The notes beneath the pieces were generated by a model. That model was not told the DNA's origin, did not search any database, and was given only the letters and a program-made list of their open reading frames with translations. The position numbers and the translations under genes are program-made. A DNA stretch of 64,000 nt from a virus, in IMG/VR virus record IMGVR_UViG_3300041405_000299, positions 108,105-172,104 of that record; one strand, given 5' to 3'. Positions 8,818 to 16,292 of the stretch are shown here, piece by piece. How positions within the stretch are numbered: position 1 is the stretch's first letter; every line of letters begins with the position of its first letter.

Positions 8818-9048
8818 ATGGCAGTAGAACCAAAACCGGGTCTCCTCGGGAAGTTTAAACAAAGTGATGAAAGCGTAAAATTGGCTGTAGCGGTAGGCGC
8901 TGGAGTCGCCGTCGGCGTGGCCGGTACCCTGGCGTTACAGGCGTACGGCAAAAAGCGAGAGAATGATGCGTTCCGCACTGCGATCGGCGGTGAGCTGGAC
9001 GCCACCCCTCGCGCTCTGGCTGTGGTCCGCATCACACCGCAACAGTAA
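8818..9048 (+). CDS. Small membrane protein of the FKQS family (member 4)
   Basis: Encodes 76 residues. GLLGKFKQSDESVK signature, then a Gly/Ala-rich span (LAVAVGAGVAVGVAGTLALQAY), a basic flank (GKKREN) and a short tail. AAGGA precedes ATG 8818. It is followed by a long hairpin and a terminator, so it closes the cluster. Function unknown. Confidence 0.8.
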   Translation: MAVEPKPGLLGKFKQSDESVKLAVAVGAGVAVGVAGTLALQAYGKKRENDAFRTAIGGELDATPRALAVVRITPQQ

Positions 9049-9060
9049 CTGGTAAGCCCT

Positions 9061-9106
9061 GTAGTGCTCAGTGTATCCTCCCCGGACACAATCGACTGAG
9101 CGCTAC
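9061..9106 (+). other. Long imperfect hairpin after the FKQS cluster
   Basis: GTAGTGCTCAGT (9061-9072) pairs with ACTGAGCGCTAC (9095-9106) with one mismatch; the loop can form a further short stem (GTGTATCC with GGACAC). No T run follows directly; the terminator hairpin comes 10 nt later. It could be an mRNA-stabilising 3' structure or a processing site. Confidence 0.5.
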
Positions 9107-9115
9107 AGGCATCCC

Positions 9116-9134
9116 AAAGGCTACGGCCTTTTTT
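9116..9134 (+). terminator. Rho-independent terminator
   Basis: Stem AAAGGC / GCCTTT closed by a TACG tetraloop (UNCG class) and followed by T residues. Ends the 7757-9048 transcription unit. Confidence 0.7.
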
Positions 9135-9154
9135 ACTTTACATTAGGGTTAACG

Positions 9155-9439
9155 ATGGATTACATGCAAATTGTGAAAGACGCACGAGATCCTAACTCGA
9201 AGGATAACTCTCTGCGTTTGTTTTGGGCGAAGTACCAGCAGGTTAGCCATCACGTGAAAGACCGCAACATCATTTGCTTTCCGATGAAGGTGTTGGAAAC
9301 GAACGTGAAGAGAATCGCTGAGTTAGCGAAAGAGATTCGGTTGCAAGCGGATAAAGATCTGAGGGATAAGGCCGCCAAGGAAGCCCTCGAGCTTGTCGAG
9401 AAATCCCTGACGACCATGGATGAACTGCTTAAATTGTGA
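9155..9439 (+). CDS. Small helical hypothetical protein
   Basis: Encodes 94 residues from ATG 9155 (MDYMQIVKD) with AGGG upstream. Predicted almost entirely alpha-helical, with the charged repeat-like segment IAELAKEIRLQADKDLRDKA. Its stop overlaps by 11 nt the end of the convergent structural gene. It follows a terminator with no promoter motif visible before it, so it may depend on read-through. Unrecognised. Confidence 0.6.
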   Translation: MDYMQIVKDARDPNSKDNSLRLFWAKYQQVSHHVKDRNIICFPMKVLETNVKRIAELAKEIRLQADKDLRDKAAKEALELVEKSLTTMDELLKL

Positions 9440-10361
9440 TGTTACCGTAGGTGTAAACCCGGGTTTGCACCACAGTTACTTCTGTGTCGTAGTCCAGTTC
9501 TCCGCCGAGGATGACTGTGTGGTTAACAGTATCGATCGAGAAGTTAGTCTGGTGAACACCAGATACGAACACGTCCAGTGAATCCTTACCGTAAGTCAGG
9601 TCGATATCCGGGAAGTTAGTCAGGTTCACGATCTTAGAACCTTTCACCACGGTTTGCGACGCACGGTACTTGATGAAACGGGCGTTTTCCAGCTTGGTCT
9701 TCGACTGACCGGTAACCAGATCGGAGATGTTTGACTGATCAACCCAGTGGATTGACGTGATGTCATTCTTCGTCAGGCTCGTCTGGCCGTATTTGATCAC
9801 GAAGCTCAGTACCGCGGTATTGCCGGTATCGGGATACATGATCGGTTCCGCCTGCGTTGAGTCATACTCGCCGCTCGACTTCAAGGCAAAACGGGCCACT
9901 TTGGTCAGAGAGTCAACACCCGGAACGATTGACGTTGCCGTTGCTTCTTCCATGTAACCCTGCAGCAGGTACTTAATGCTCTTGCCGGCAGTGGTCGGTG
10001 CCGCGACGTTCACCAGATTGGTTGGCTCGTCGTGGATCGCCATGGTCGGTACACGGAAATTCGGGTTGTCGATGTCATACGGAATCGTCTGAATCAAGTA
10101 GCCGAACAGTACGTTCAGGTTCAGACCACCTGGGAAATACAGGTTGCCAACGAACGCTTGGTCTGTAGCAAACTGGATGCCGATGGCAGCCGCTGCCAGA
10201 GAACCGCGGTTGAACGACCCCTTGGTGATATCCAGCTGATCTGCTAGAATTACCATGTTGTCCATAATGTCCTTCAGAGGACGGTTATCGACGTCTACAT
10301 AGTAGGGGTCCAACTGCGTGTAGTAGCGGACCTGCTTTAATTTCGATTGAGTTGTAGCCAT
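9429..10361 (-). CDS. Virion structural protein (baseplate/tail type)
   Basis: Encodes 310 residues. The N-terminal segment YYVDVDNRPLKDIMDNM matches a motif I associate with tail and baseplate-associated proteins of large myoviruses (NRPL followed by an acidic/helical stretch). The rest is beta-rich with many Thr/Val/Asn residues (TNLVNVAAPTTAGKSIKYL) and the C-terminus ends in repeated strands. The minus strand shared with portal and fibres supports late expression. Exact position in the particle is unknown. Confidence 0.6.
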   Translation of the reverse strand: MATTQSKLKQVRYYTQLDPYYVDVDNRPLKDIMDNMVILADQLDITKGSFNRGSLAAAAIGIQFATDQAFVGNLYFPGGLNLNVLFGYLIQTIPYDIDNPNFRVPTMAIHDEPTNLVNVAAPTTAGKSIKYLLQGYMEEATATSIVPGVDSLTKVARFALKSSGEYDSTQAEPIMYPDTGNTAVLSFVIKYGQTSLTKNDITSIHWVDQSNISDLVTGQSKTKLENARFIKYRASQTVVKGSKIVNLTNFPDIDLTYGKDSLDVFVSGVHQTNFSIDTVNHTVILGGELDYDTEVTVVQTRVYTYGNITI

Positions 10362-10417
10362 GTTGTGTTATCCTCGCGCTAGGAACAGGTTACCCATAGT
10401 TTAACCATAGGTGGAGC

Positions 10418-12334
10418 ATGCAATTAACTTTCACTCCGGACAGGAAGAACATTCGGTTCGTTCCTGAGACGACGGCCGAGGATACGATCCTTACGGCGTT
10501 CCCGGCTTTGTATAAGGTACGCGGCGAGCGTTGGGCGCCGGCATTCCCTAGTATTTTACAGAATATCGTCGGGCGTTTAAAGAAGAAGCTCAAGACGCCG
10601 ATCCAAACCAAAGAAAAAGACATCGTTGACTTGCTCCGCAAGGAATCGACCTTACTCCCAATCCCTGATCACTTCAAGTATCACACGCAACCGCTCGAGC
10701 ACCAAGAGCTCGCCCTTCGTTTCCTTTACACTCGGGGCGGCGGAGGTTTACTGCTGGATCCGGGTTTAGGGAAAACGAAGGTCGTCCTCGATTACATCGC
10801 GTTGATGGGCTTTAAGAAAAGCCTGATCGTCTGCCCAGTGGCCCTGCGTCACGTGTGGCTCGATGAGGTTCGGGACCATCGTCCGGACAAGACGATTCAC
10901 ATCATGGAATCCACTAACTGGAATCGCTCTTTGATTTCCGCCCGCCAGCGTGTGGAGAAATGGGAGAAGATCTTAGCGGAGCTCGAGGAGGGTACCGAGA
11001 AGTGGAAGCGTGCCCGGGCTAACGTGAAGTCGGCAGAACGTGAAGTGGCCAACATCCCGAATAAACGTGAAGCTGACTTGGCGGCCGCGGCGGCAGCTGA
11101 CATTATCGTGATCAACTACAACAAGGCGGTCATAGATACGGACCTGGTCTCTCATGGGATTGCAACCGGTGTGGACTTCTTGTCGAAGAACTTCAAGATC
11201 GACTTCGTGGCACTCGATGAAGCCCTCATCAAGACTCACAACTCGGCCCGTACCCGCGATCTCCTGAAGCTCGCCGCGGTGGTGCCGTACCGTGTGATCA
11301 TGTCTGGAACGCTCATCAACAACACGGCCCTGGATGCCTTTGCTCCGATTCGTTTCCTCCAGCCAGCCCTGACCGGTATGGCGTACGGGAAATTCGATCA
11401 GCATTACGGCATCAAGATTAAACCTCGGGGCAAATCCTTCGAGGTGACCATCGGGGTAAGCAAGGCCAACGTACAGGAAATCCGAGAGATCCTCGAGTCT
11501 TGCTCAATCGTCATGCGGAAAGAAGACTGGCTGCAGCTGCCTCAGAAGAATTACCATCCGGTACGCTTCGAAATGTCGGAAATCCAAAAGGCGATGTATT
11601 CTGGACTTGTTAGCAATTACGTCTACACTTTACCTAATGGCGAAGTCGTGGCGGTGGATAACGGTCTGGGCATGCTCTCGAAGGTACAGCAGATCGCCAA
11701 TGGCTTCCTGTACTACAAAGAGCAGGAAGATGACTACCTGGACATCCTGTTTGGCGGCGAAAAGAAAGAATCGCCCCGCAAGACGTACTTCTTCGATGAA
11801 CAACCGAAGTTGAACGTGTTGGGTGGGTTGATGGATGGCGATATCGCCGGCCGCAAGTTCATCCTGTGGTACAACTGTCAGGCAGAGCACGAGCTGATCA
11901 CTCGTTTCCTCGATCGCCGAGGTGTGAGTCATCTCTCGGTTCGCGGCGGCACGAAAGACACGGGCGCCATCGTCCGTCAGTTCAACACCGATCCTTCCGT
12001 GACGGTGATGATCTGCCAAGCCAAAGCTGTGAACTACGGGATTACCGTACTCGGAAAAGACCCGGAAGCCCTCGAAGGTATCGAGGAAGTACTACCGGAA
12101 TTCTCCACCCGTGTGTACACTCACGTGTTCTATTCATTGAATTACTCTCTGGAAGTGTTTTTGCAGCAGCAAGACCGCTCGCACCGTATCGGTCAAACCC
12201 ACGAGGTGGACTATTACATCCTCTTGGCCGAGTGTGAGGCCGAAACGCAGGTCTACGAAGCGCTTCAAAACAAGATGGTGATCCGTGAATCGGTACTCGT
12301 GGACTTTTCGAAAAGACTTAAACCACTGGTATAA
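10418..12334 (+). CDS. SNF2-family DEAD-like helicase/ATPase
   Basis: Encodes 638 residues. Walker A DPGLGKTK (GLGKT at 116-120), motif Ia (SLIVCPVALRHVW), motif II as LDEAL at about 266-270 instead of DEAH, motif III MSGTLINN, and a SNF2-type motif VI QQQDRSHRIGQ (583-593). A charged insertion of about 60 residues lies between motifs Ia and II. The family are double-strand DNA translocases used in recombination, replication-fork remodelling or transcription. GGTGGAG ribosome site before ATG. Stop codon TAA lies inside the promoter motif of the next gene. Probably acts in phage replication or recombination. Confidence 0.88.
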   Translation: MQLTFTPDRKNIRFVPETTAEDTILTAFPALYKVRGERWAPAFPSILQNIVGRLKKKLKTPIQTKEKDIVDLLRKESTLLPIPDHFKYHTQPLEHQELALRFLYTRGGGGLLLDPGLGKTKVVLDYIALMGFKKSLIVCPVALRHVWLDEVRDHRPDKTIHIMESTNWNRSLISARQRVEKWEKILAELEEGTEKWKRARANVKSAEREVANIPNKREADLAAAAAADIIVINYNKAVIDTDLVSHGIATGVDFLSKNFKIDFVALDEALIKTHNSARTRDLLKLAAVVPYRVIMSGTLINNTALDAFAPIRFLQPALTGMAYGKFDQHYGIKIKPRGKSFEVTIGVSKANVQEIREILESCSIVMRKEDWLQLPQKNYHPVRFEMSEIQKAMYSGLVSNYVYTLPNGEVVAVDNGLGMLSKVQQIANGFLYYKEQEDDYLDILFGGEKKESPRKTYFFDEQPKLNVLGGLMDGDIAGRKFILWYNCQAEHELITRFLDRRGVSHLSVRGGTKDTGAIVRQFNTDPSVTVMICQAKAVNYGITVLGKDPEALEGIEEVLPEFSTRVYTHVFYSLNYSLEVFLQQQDRSHRIGQTHEVDYYILLAECEAETQVYEALQNKMVIRESVLVDFSKRLKPLV

Positions 12335-12350
12335 GAAAAGAGTGTATACA
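12328..12350 (+). promoter_or_regulatory. Phage promoter motif GGTATAAG
   Basis: GGTATAAG followed by AAAAGAG and TGTATACA; spacing to TGTA is slightly longer than in the other copies. The TAA within the motif is the stop codon of the SNF2 helicase gene. Serves the XPD/DinG-like helicase. Confidence 0.65.
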
Positions 12351-12368
12351 CACAATTGAGGTTAAGTA

Positions 12369-13982
12369 ATGCTTACGGATTTCTTCCCGTTTTCTTCGAT
12401 TCGAGAAACGCAAGAACGAGTTTTGACTGCTCTGGATCCCATTCTGGAGCGTCATCGTTTCGTTCTGTTGGAAAGTCCTGTCGGTTCTGGGAAGTCAGGT
12501 ATGGGTATCGCCTTTGCTCTGCAAGGAGGTGAAAGCTTCATCCTGACTCCTCGAAAGAGCCTTCAAGATCAGTACTTTGATGATTTCAGCGAACACGTAG
12601 TAACACTTAAAGGCCGCTCGGCCTACCCCTGCGTCGACCCCAGACGTCCAGGGCTTGAATCTTTACCGGTTCATCAGATCGAAAGTGAAATTCTTGAGGG
12701 TAATCTCTCCCCGCGTTTCCTGCAGGGAATCATGTGTAACCAGGGCCGATGCTTAACCCCGACCACACCGGATGCCCGTATCGCCTATCAGGAGAGCTGT
12801 GAGCGTCTGTCCGGGATTCAGTGCCCATATCAGACAGCAGTGAACCTGGCCATGGAGTCAGATCACGTGGTGTGTAACCTGCACTCTTTCATCTTCCAGA
12901 CGAACTACGCTGGCCGCTTTGAGCGTCGCCCGCGGTTGGTCATCGATGAGTGTCACGACTTGTCAGGTATCGTCCGAGATACTGTTGCCAAGACGATATT
13001 CATCAAAGGTGTTCGATTGGAAGAGACTCCCGCTATGGACCGTTGGTCTATGCAGGATTGGCAGCGTTACTTCCGGGCTCCGGCTAACCAGCCGATGGGT
13101 GCCTTCACCCGTGAGTATCGGCAGTATCTGAGTGATTTAGGCGAACAGATCGACAACATGTACGTCGTCAATAGTGATGGTACAACCAGCAGCATGATGT
13201 TTGGGCCTTTCGCCGCCGACGTCGTGATTAAAGACAGTGGTACGCTCTTCACGTTTCGTCCTCTGGACGTGTCCCGTCAATCCCGCTCTTTGATCTTCGA
13301 CCACGCGGACAAGATTCTGCTCATGTCCGGTACGATCTTCAGCAAGAACATGTTCTGCTATGAGAACGGGTTGGACCCGGCGGAAACGGCATACCTGCGG
13401 GTGAACTCAACGTTCCCTGTGGCTAACCGTCCTGTCGTGCTCGATCCGGGTGCTGTGAAAACCAGTGCTGCAGAATGGGACAACAACTTCGGTCATCTCA
13501 TCGATCGAATCCGTCGGATCCTTAACCGTCACCCCGAGGATAAAGGTCTGATCCACGCGAGTAGCTATGTTAAAGCCGCCCAGTTACGGGAAGCACTCGG
13601 CTCTCGCACTGTAACGCACAACTCTGATGACTTTGCAGTTCAGCTGTCAGGGTTCTATCGTCGTCGTGACAACTCGGTCTTCATCTCACCGATCTGTCAG
13701 CAAGGCGTCGATTTCAAGGATGATCGTGCACGTTTCCAGATCGTCACCACTGTTCCCTACCTCAATGTCGGTGACAAGGTAGTGAGCAAGATGATGGCCC
13801 GGAACCCGGCATGGTACGATTTGAAAACACTAGTAGTATTCGGCCAGATGTTAGGACGGCCAGTAAGATCAGAGCAAGACTACGGGATCACTTATCTACT
13901 CGATAGCCGATTCCCATCCTTTCTACACCGCACACGCCAGTGGATACCACAGTGGCTGAAGGATTCCTTCGAGGGGTTTTAA
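12369..13982 (+). CDS. XPD/DinG-like superfamily 2 helicase with Fe-S domain
   Basis: Encodes 537 residues. Walker A SPVGSGKSG (GSGKS 39-43), Walker B DECH (193-196), and between them five cysteines (88, 123, 128, 144, 152) in the place of the 4Fe-4S domain of XPD/DinG enzymes. C-terminal motifs include MSGTIFSKNMF, SPICQQGVDFKDD and motif VI GQMLGRPVRSEQD. The family unwinds DNA 5'-3' from single-stranded or R-loop substrates. Probably part of replication or recombination together with the adjacent SNF2 protein. The stop overlaps the next start codon (TAATG). Confidence 0.88.
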   Translation: MLTDFFPFSSIRETQERVLTALDPILERHRFVLLESPVGSGKSGMGIAFALQGGESFILTPRKSLQDQYFDDFSEHVVTLKGRSAYPCVDPRRPGLESLPVHQIESEILEGNLSPRFLQGIMCNQGRCLTPTTPDARIAYQESCERLSGIQCPYQTAVNLAMESDHVVCNLHSFIFQTNYAGRFERRPRLVIDECHDLSGIVRDTVAKTIFIKGVRLEETPAMDRWSMQDWQRYFRAPANQPMGAFTREYRQYLSDLGEQIDNMYVVNSDGTTSSMMFGPFAADVVIKDSGTLFTFRPLDVSRQSRSLIFDHADKILLMSGTIFSKNMFCYENGLDPAETAYLRVNSTFPVANRPVVLDPGAVKTSAAEWDNNFGHLIDRIRRILNRHPEDKGLIHASSYVKAAQLREALGSRTVTHNSDDFAVQLSGFYRRRDNSVFISPICQQGVDFKDDRARFQIVTTVPYLNVGDKVVSKMMARNPAWYDLKTLVVFGQMLGRPVRSEQDYGITYLLDSRFPSFLHRTRQWIPQWLKDSFEGF

Positions 13983-14122
13983 TGAATATCTGGAACTGGG
14001 GTTATTTCCCGAACGGAGATGAAGATGAAGATCGAAACGAACGATTGTCAACTAACGATAACGCCCGAGGGCGTCTACGAGAGAAAAACCATCGAAAAGA
14101 AGACGAAGTTAGCTATGGCTAG
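13982..14122 (+). CDS. Possible small acidic/basic peptide (46 aa)
   Basis: ATG 13982 overlaps the helicase stop (TAATG) and has GAGGGG 7 nt upstream, a good coupled start. The product begins MNIWNWGYFPNG and then is very charged. It overlaps the next candidate gene in another frame for 98 nt, so at most one of the two may be important. Confidence 0.3.
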   Translation: MNIWNWGYFPNGDEDEDRNERLSTNDNARGRLREKNHRKEDEVSYG

Positions 14123-14297
14123 GTTCGGCGTATCTGCCCGTGTGGCTCGTATCTATGCGGCAGTTGCAATCTGTTCGGAGATCCTGCCGGACATTCGAGT
14201 TGAGCCACGTCAGGTAATTTACCAGGACAGGTCGTTCTCGATATACCCCAGGGCGCTTGACGGAACGTCATACCCAGAAGTTGTCGTTTGCCCGTAA
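14025..14297 (+). CDS. Small hypothetical protein
   Basis: Encodes 90 residues starting MKIETNDCQL. ATG 14025 is chosen over 14019 because GGAG (14015-14018) is then at normal spacing. The product has a basic central helix (KKTKLAMARFGVSARVARIY). Its last 79 nt overlap the 3' end of the convergent sigma-factor gene, unusual for this window, so confidence is moderate to low. Unrecognised. Confidence 0.4.
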   Translation: MKIETNDCQLTITPEGVYERKTIEKKTKLAMARFGVSARVARIYAAVAICSEILPDIRVEPRQVIYQDRSFSIYPRALDGTSYPEVVVCP

Positions 14298-15079
14298 CCG
14301 TCTTCCATAACTACACGCAGCAAATCCATGCTCTTACTCAAGGAGCGCTTAACGTAAGCCTGGTTATACTTCGGATTATTGAGTTCACGGACGACCTCAA
14401 CCGGTTTCATCTCGACGCCGTCGGTGATACCGTAAGACATCTTCAGGATCTCATTATCCGGGTAAGGCAATTGATTGATAGCGGACAGTAAGCTATCGTT
14501 TTCCAGCTCGTCCACCAGCTGGTCAATCGGGTGGACCATCGGCGTATCGGTTTCCTTCATGTTATCCAGATAGAAGGTGATGTACTGGGTTTTACTCAGC
14601 TCACGCAGATCCTTCACTGAAGCATTGGGAAACTCCTCTTTCAGCTCATCAATCGTCGGCATCTCGTCCTTAGTCTCAACGAATTTCTTGATCTTCGTGG
14701 CGAGTTGCTGTTTCTGAGCAGGCAGAGCTACCAGGCGCCAGCGGGACATTTCCTTTAGCTGACGCTGCATGACCCACCAACCGGCATAGCTTAACAGGCG
14801 AACGCCGGACGTCGGATCGAATTTGTCCAGACCCGCCAGAAGTCCCTCGTTGCCGGCGGCAATGAGATCTTCGAATTGTTCAACGTTACCGCGAGAATAT
14901 CTCTTGGCTTTCTTGAACACGAAACGCAGGTTTGAGCAGATGAGAGTATCCCGAGCACGTGCCTTTTGGGCGTCCGTGGACGTTGGCGAGAAGTACACCT
15001 CTAGCTGTTTGTTTTCTTCCTCACGGCTGAGGATAGGGTATCTTTCGCAGATATCCTCATAGTATTTCGTCAAGCCCAT
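14219..15079 (-). CDS. Sigma-70 family RNA polymerase sigma factor
   Basis: Encodes 286 residues. Region 2 is clear: about residues 44-113, with DLIAAGNEGLLAGLDKFDP and SYAGWWVMQRQLKE (core binding, -10 recognition and melting). A region 3-like helical segment follows (120-165). The C-terminal part (200-255, LPYPDNEILKMSYGITDG) looks like a weak sigma region 4. Start is ATG 15079 (MGLTKYYED) with TTGGAG upstream. It could direct host or phage core polymerase to phage promoters; a degenerate region 4 would fit promoters lacking a -35 box, such as the GGTATAAG class. It lies alone on the minus strand between plus-strand units. Confidence 0.88.
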   Translation of the reverse strand: MGLTKYYEDICERYPILSREEENKQLEVYFSPTSTDAQKARARDTLICSNLRFVFKKAKRYSRGNVEQFEDLIAAGNEGLLAGLDKFDPTSGVRLLSYAGWWVMQRQLKEMSRWRLVALPAQKQQLATKIKKFVETKDEMPTIDELKEEFPNASVKDLRELSKTQYITFYLDNMKETDTPMVHPIDQLVDELENDSLLSAINQLPYPDNEILKMSYGITDGVEMKPVEVVRELNNPKYNQAYVKRSLSKSMDLLRVVMEDGYGQTTTSGYDVPSSALGYIENDLSW

Positions 15080-15120
15080 TGTGTTCTCCAAGTTAGTCAC
15101 GGTATAGTACCCGCCACAGT

Positions 15121-15135
15121 GGTATAAGTCAATTG
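15121..15135 (+). promoter_or_regulatory. Phage promoter motif GGTATAAG
   Basis: GGTATAAG-TCAATTG; the TGTA part is not conserved. Lies 16 nt before ATG 15145 and diverges from the sigma-factor gene. Confidence 0.6.
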
Positions 15136-15144
15136 AGGACAGAT

Positions 15145-15342
15145 ATGATTAAGATCGATGCATTAAAGAAACCGAACGGTATCACCACCCTGGTGCTTAC
15201 TTCTAACGATCCGACTGGTGACAAGGACAAACTTGATCTCATCGGAGCGGCCATCATGGATAAAGGCGAAAAGCGTGGCGCCTATCCGCTCTCCGGCGAC
15301 GGTGCAGTGATGGAGATCCACGTTAAAGATTCCACAATCTAA
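15145..15342 (+). CDS. Small hypothetical protein
   Basis: Encodes 65 residues from ATG 15145 (MIKIDALKK), with TTGAGGAC upstream. Predicted beta-rich with acidic loops (SNDPTGDKDKLD). First gene of the unit leading to the ssDNA-binding protein. Unrecognised. Confidence 0.65.
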   Translation: MIKIDALKKPNGITTLVLTSNDPTGDKDKLDLIGAAIMDKGEKRGAYPLSGDGAVMEIHVKDSTI

Positions 15343-15350
15343 CGAGAGCG

Positions 15351-15362
15351 GGTATAACCAAT
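15351..15362 (+). promoter_or_regulatory. Promoter motif variant GGTATAAC abutting a start codon
   Basis: GGTATAAC ends only 4 nt before ATG 15363. If used as a -10 element the transcript would begin at or just after the start codon, which would give a leaderless mRNA. May instead be a fortuitous match. Confidence 0.35.
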
Positions 15363-15521
15363 ATGGAGAAATCAGGTCGCATCGTCCTGACCCCCGAGGA
15401 TCTTGCCGAATTTAAAAACGGCCGAGTATCTCAACGAATTCGTGAAACTTGGGGCTTGACTTTAGGTGAGCTTTCCGAGATAATTAAAGCTCACCAATAC
15501 ACTTCTACAGAGGAAAACTGA
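15363..15521 (+). CDS. Small hypothetical protein (52 aa)
   Basis: Encodes 52 residues starting MEKSGRIVLTPEDLAEFKNG. A helix-turn-helix-like segment is possible in SQRIRETWGLTLGELSEII, which resembles the start of small transcription-factor folds, but it is too short to be sure. No ribosome site is visible in the 12 nt upstream. Ends 2 nt before the start of the SSB gene, whose ribosome site lies in its last codons. Confidence 0.5.
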   Translation: MEKSGRIVLTPEDLAEFKNGRVSQRIRETWGLTLGELSEIIKAHQYTSTEEN

Positions 15522-15523
15522 AA

Positions 15524-16207
15524 ATGGCAGCAGCTGATCAATTGAAAGAACTCGAACAACGCATCATCATCGGCCCAGTAGCGGGCGAATGGTTCCACCT
15601 GCTGGAGCCAGACACCAAGTTCAACGCAATGGGTGAGTTCAAAGTCACTGTTTACCCTAAGCCTGAAGAAATGGCCCAGTACTTTGAAGCGATGAAGTCT
15701 ATCGCTGCACGTGCTCTGCCGATCTACCAGGAAGAAGAAAACGCAGAAGCGGCGAAGAAGAAGCGTAAGCCTAAAGAGCTGAAACTGTCTGACACCCAGC
15801 CGTGGAACGCTCCAGAAATGGAAAACGGTACGCTGATGCTTAAGCTGAAACGTGCTGCTCGCTTCACCGACAAAGACGGCGCTATCCAGGATATCAACCT
15901 GCCGATCGTTGATACCAAAGGTAAGTACCTGACCAAAGAACAGCTGGCGGCCGCGAAGGTTGGCAACGGTTCTGTCGTTCGTGTGATCGTTACTGCTCGT
16001 CCGTACAACATGGCAACTCAGGGTGTAGGTGTGAGCCTGCGTCTGGAGAAAATCCAGCTGATCAAAGTTGTGCCTTACGGCGGCAACGGCACCGATAACG
16101 AGTTCGGTGAGTTCGAAGGCGGCGAGTTCGCTGCTCCGGAAGTACCGGTTGAAGCACGCGACCAGGAATTCTCTGGCGAAGCTGACGAAACCAACTACAC
16201 CGTATAA
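15524..16207 (+). CDS. Single-stranded DNA-binding protein, T7 gp2.5-like
   Basis: Encodes 227 residues. The C-terminal OB-fold segment with VGNGSVVRVIVTARPY and GVGVSLRLEKIQLIKVV resembles the T7 gp2.5 / DUF2815 class of phage ssDNA-binding proteins; the Ala/Lys-rich insert (EAAKKKRKPKELK) could contact DNA. The last 45 residues are acidic (EFGEFEGGEF), the usual protein-interaction tail of SSBs. GAGGAAAA ribosome site. Followed by a strong terminator, consistent with a highly expressed gene. Would coat replicating DNA for the phage polymerase and primase-helicase. Confidence 0.82.
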   Translation: MAAADQLKELEQRIIIGPVAGEWFHLLEPDTKFNAMGEFKVTVYPKPEEMAQYFEAMKSIAARALPIYQEEENAEAAKKKRKPKELKLSDTQPWNAPEMENGTLMLKLKRAARFTDKDGAIQDINLPIVDTKGKYLTKEQLAAAKVGNGSVVRVIVTARPYNMATQGVGVSLRLEKIQLIKVVPYGGNGTDNEFGEFEGGEFAAPEVPVEARDQEFSGEADETNYTV

Positions 16208-16217
16208 GGTGTACGCT

Positions 16218-16242
16218 AGGGCCCTACGGGGCCCTTTCTTTT
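16218..16242 (+). terminator. Rho-independent terminator
   Basis: Stem AGGGCCC / GGGCCCT with TACG loop, then TTCTTTT, directly after the SSB gene. Confidence 0.85.
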
Positions 16243-16292
16243 AGTGCCTGGAGAGGTTAAACTCTTATCAGATTAACCTTTCAGGAGATTTC

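Noticed and set aside
16199-16215. Further promoter copy CGTATAAGGTGTAC at the SSB stop
   Set aside because: Lacks GG before TATAAG and lies directly before a terminator with no gene to serve.
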